Shown here piece after piece: positions 6,588 through 7,439 of a stretch of 7,439 nucleotides of DNA. Source of the DNA: PALSA-612 sp046729255 (GTDB taxonomy: Bacteria; Actinomycetota; Thermoleophilia; Gaiellales; Gaiellaceae); contig JBKPGF010000042.1 in the NCBI GenBank assembly GCA_046729255.1, positions 1-7,439 on the forward strand, written 5' to 3'. The notes beneath the pieces were generated by a model, which ran no database searches, was not told where the DNA came from, and worked only from the letters and a program-made list of their open reading frames with translations. The translations under genes and the position numbers were made by a program. The stretch's first letter is position 1, and every line of letters begins with the position of its first letter.

Positions 6588-7439
6588 CACGCCTCCTTGC
6601 CCTCGACGGGATTGATGATGAGGTTGAGATACCGGTCGACCTCGGCCGCGTAGCCTGAGAGAACGACGGTGGTGGAGTCGAACTCCGTGATGACTGCCGG
6701 GCCTTCGACGCGGTTGCCCGGCTGGAGCTGCGAGCGGTCGTAGATCTTCGTCGGCAGCCACTCGCCGCCGAAGTAGACCTCGTGCTCGTCGGTGACAGCG
6801 TGGGACGTGTCGGCGCCCGTGCCGTCCTCCGCCTCCGCGAGTCGCGGCTTCGGCACGTCGCCGTAGCCGATCGCGCGGAGGTTCACGATCTCGCAGGTCG
6901 TGTCCTCCATGCGGAAGCGGTAGTACTGCTCGTGGAGGTCGTTGAAGCGGTCGGCGAGCATGGCCATCCCGTCGCCGGCGAGCAGTGCCGGGTCGATCTC
7001 CACCGGGATCTCGTAGCCCTGGCGGTAGTAGCGCATGTCGACGTTGAACGACACTCGCTGCGACCCCTGCGGGATGCCCTCTCCCTCGAGCCATTGCACG
7101 GCCCCCTGGCCCAGACGGTCGAGAATCCCCCGCACCTCGTCTCCGCTCGTGCCGTCCACCGTGCGGATGAAGGTCTGCGCGAACTCCCCGCGGAAATCCG
7201 CGACGAGATCCCCCGTCGCACACAACAGGCCGGGCGCCGGGGGCACGATCACCGGGAACGACCCCATGACCCTGGCGCCGGCGTTCGCGTGCATCGGCCC
7301 GGCGCCGCCGAACGCGACGCGCGCGAAGTCGCGCGGGTCGTAGCCCCTCTGCACAGACACGAGGCGGAGGGCGCCCGCCATGTTCTCGTTGACGATGTCG
7401 AGGATGCCCTCGGCCGCCTGGTGGACGTCGAGGCCCAGG
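6587..7439 (-). CDS. hyuA: Hydantoinase/oxoprolinase subunit A (HyuA), C-terminal part
   Basis: Partial gene: its start lies beyond the right edge, and about 283 C-terminal residues are visible, ending in TGA at 6589-6587. HyuA is the ATP-binding subunit of the ATP-dependent hydantoinase / 5-oxoprolinase / acetone carboxylase family, which phosphorylates a lactam or imide oxygen so that the ring can be opened together with HyuB in the cytoplasm. Seen in the sequence: the family motif FGGAGPMHA; a PGLLCATGDLVADFRGEF stretch; the D-x-RYYRQGYEIPVEID strand; LHEQYYRF followed by EIVNLRAIGYG; and a closing GPAVITEFDSTTVVLSGY barrel segment. All are typical of the C-terminal half of HyuA. The N-terminal ATP-binding domain is outside the window, so the substrate subfamily (N-methylhydantoin, oxoproline, caprolactam and others) cannot be judged. 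The stop overlaps the hyuB start by one base (TGATG), which implies translational coupling and a 1:1 complex. Confidence 0.95.
   Translation of the reverse strand, partial: LGLDVHQAAEGILDIVNENMAGALRLVSVQRGYDPRDFARVAFGGAGPMHANAGARVMGSFPVIVPPAPGLLCATGDLVADFRGEFAQTFIRTVDGTSGDEVRGILDRLGQGAVQWLEGEGIPQGSQRVSFNVDMRYYRQGYEIPVEIDPALLAGDGMAMLADRFNDLHEQYYRFRMEDTTCEIVNLRAIGYGDVPKPRLAEAEDGTGADTSHAVTDEHEVYFGGEWLPTKIYDRSQLQPGNRVEGPAVITEFDSTTVVLSGYAAEVDRYLNLIINPVEGKEA
6592..6597 (-). promoter_or_regulatory. Ribosome binding site of hyuB
   Basis: The minus strand carries a perfect AGGAGG inside the last codons of hyuA, four bases before the hyuB ATG. The spacing is short, but the motif plus the TGATG junction supports this start over the adjacent in-frame GTG, which would sit even closer to the site. 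Confidence 0.7.

Larger units (their letters stand above)
1..7439 (-). other. Single polycistronic catabolic operon (both ends outside the window)
   Basis: Eight genes run in one direction with these junctions: hyuA/hyuB 1-base overlap, hyuB/amidase 2-base gap, amidase/leuC 20-base overlap, leuC/leuD 4-base overlap, leuD/DUF3891 4-base overlap, DUF3891/hydrolase 1-base overlap, hydrolase/permease 6-base gap. No junction leaves room for a promoter or a terminator hairpin, so transcription must start upstream of hyuA beyond 7439 and end beyond position 1. Translational coupling is likely throughout. No regulator gene is visible in the window. Confidence 0.88.

Noticed and set aside
4683..7223. 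An 846-codon reading of hyuB extended upstream into hyuA
   Set aside because: The upstream 212 residues are an out-of-frame reading of hyuA with no homology; the ATG at 6587 has a ribosome binding site and starts the family N-terminus.
4683..7439. Acetone carboxylase or acetophenone carboxylase subunits
   Set aside because: Same superfamily as HyuAB, but no small gamma-type subunit is present and the neighbouring amidase and NCS1 permease favour ring amide hydrolysis; the missing HyuA N-terminus leaves some doubt.

Overview
The window is GC-rich bacterial DNA, with strong G/C preference at third codon positions and GTG/CTG starts. Together with the gene families present this suggests a high-GC bacterium, most likely an actinobacterium-like lineage. 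That assignment is an inference: no taxonomic marker gene is present. All genes lie on the minus strand and read from right to left. They are packed with gaps of at most 6 bases and overlaps of at most 20, so the window looks like the interior of one polycistronic operon whose two ends are both cut off. There is no RNA gene, mobile element, CRISPR array or non-coding stretch.

In transcription order (right to left) the genes are: the C-terminal part of a HyuA-type ATP-dependent hydantoinase/oxoprolinase subunit (7439-6587); its partner HyuB (6587-4683); an isochorismatase-fold amidohydrolase of the N-carbamoylsarcosine/maleamate amidase type (4680-4042); the large (4061-2787) and small (2790-2290) subunits of an aconitase-superfamily hydro-lyase of the short LeuCD/HacAB/DmdAB type; a DUF3891 protein (2293-1601); an alpha/beta hydrolase (1601-762); and the N-terminal two-thirds or so of an NCS1-family nucleobase/hydantoin-type permease (755-1).

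Together the genes read as uptake and stepwise dismantling of a small cyclic amide, imide or hydantoin. The permease imports the ring, HyuAB opens it with ATP, the Cys-dependent amidase removes the remaining carbamoyl or amide nitrogen, and the LeuCD-like enzyme would hydrate or dehydrate the resulting di-acid. The alpha/beta hydrolase and DUF3891 protein supply further, unassigned steps. HyuAB plus an N-carbamoylsarcosine amidase is the known creatinine/N-methylhydantoin arrangement. The co-transcribed hydro-lyase does not fit that route and points instead to an unsaturated or hydroxylated C4-C6 di-acid product, for example from a maleimide-like ring. The exact substrate cannot be read from the sequence.

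The points most worth checking are this unusual gene combination, a probable CTG start codon on the LeuC-like gene, an HD-domain-like His/Asp pattern in DUF3891, and a permease that keeps one Mhp1 substrate-site Trp/Gln pair but appears to lack the second Trp.
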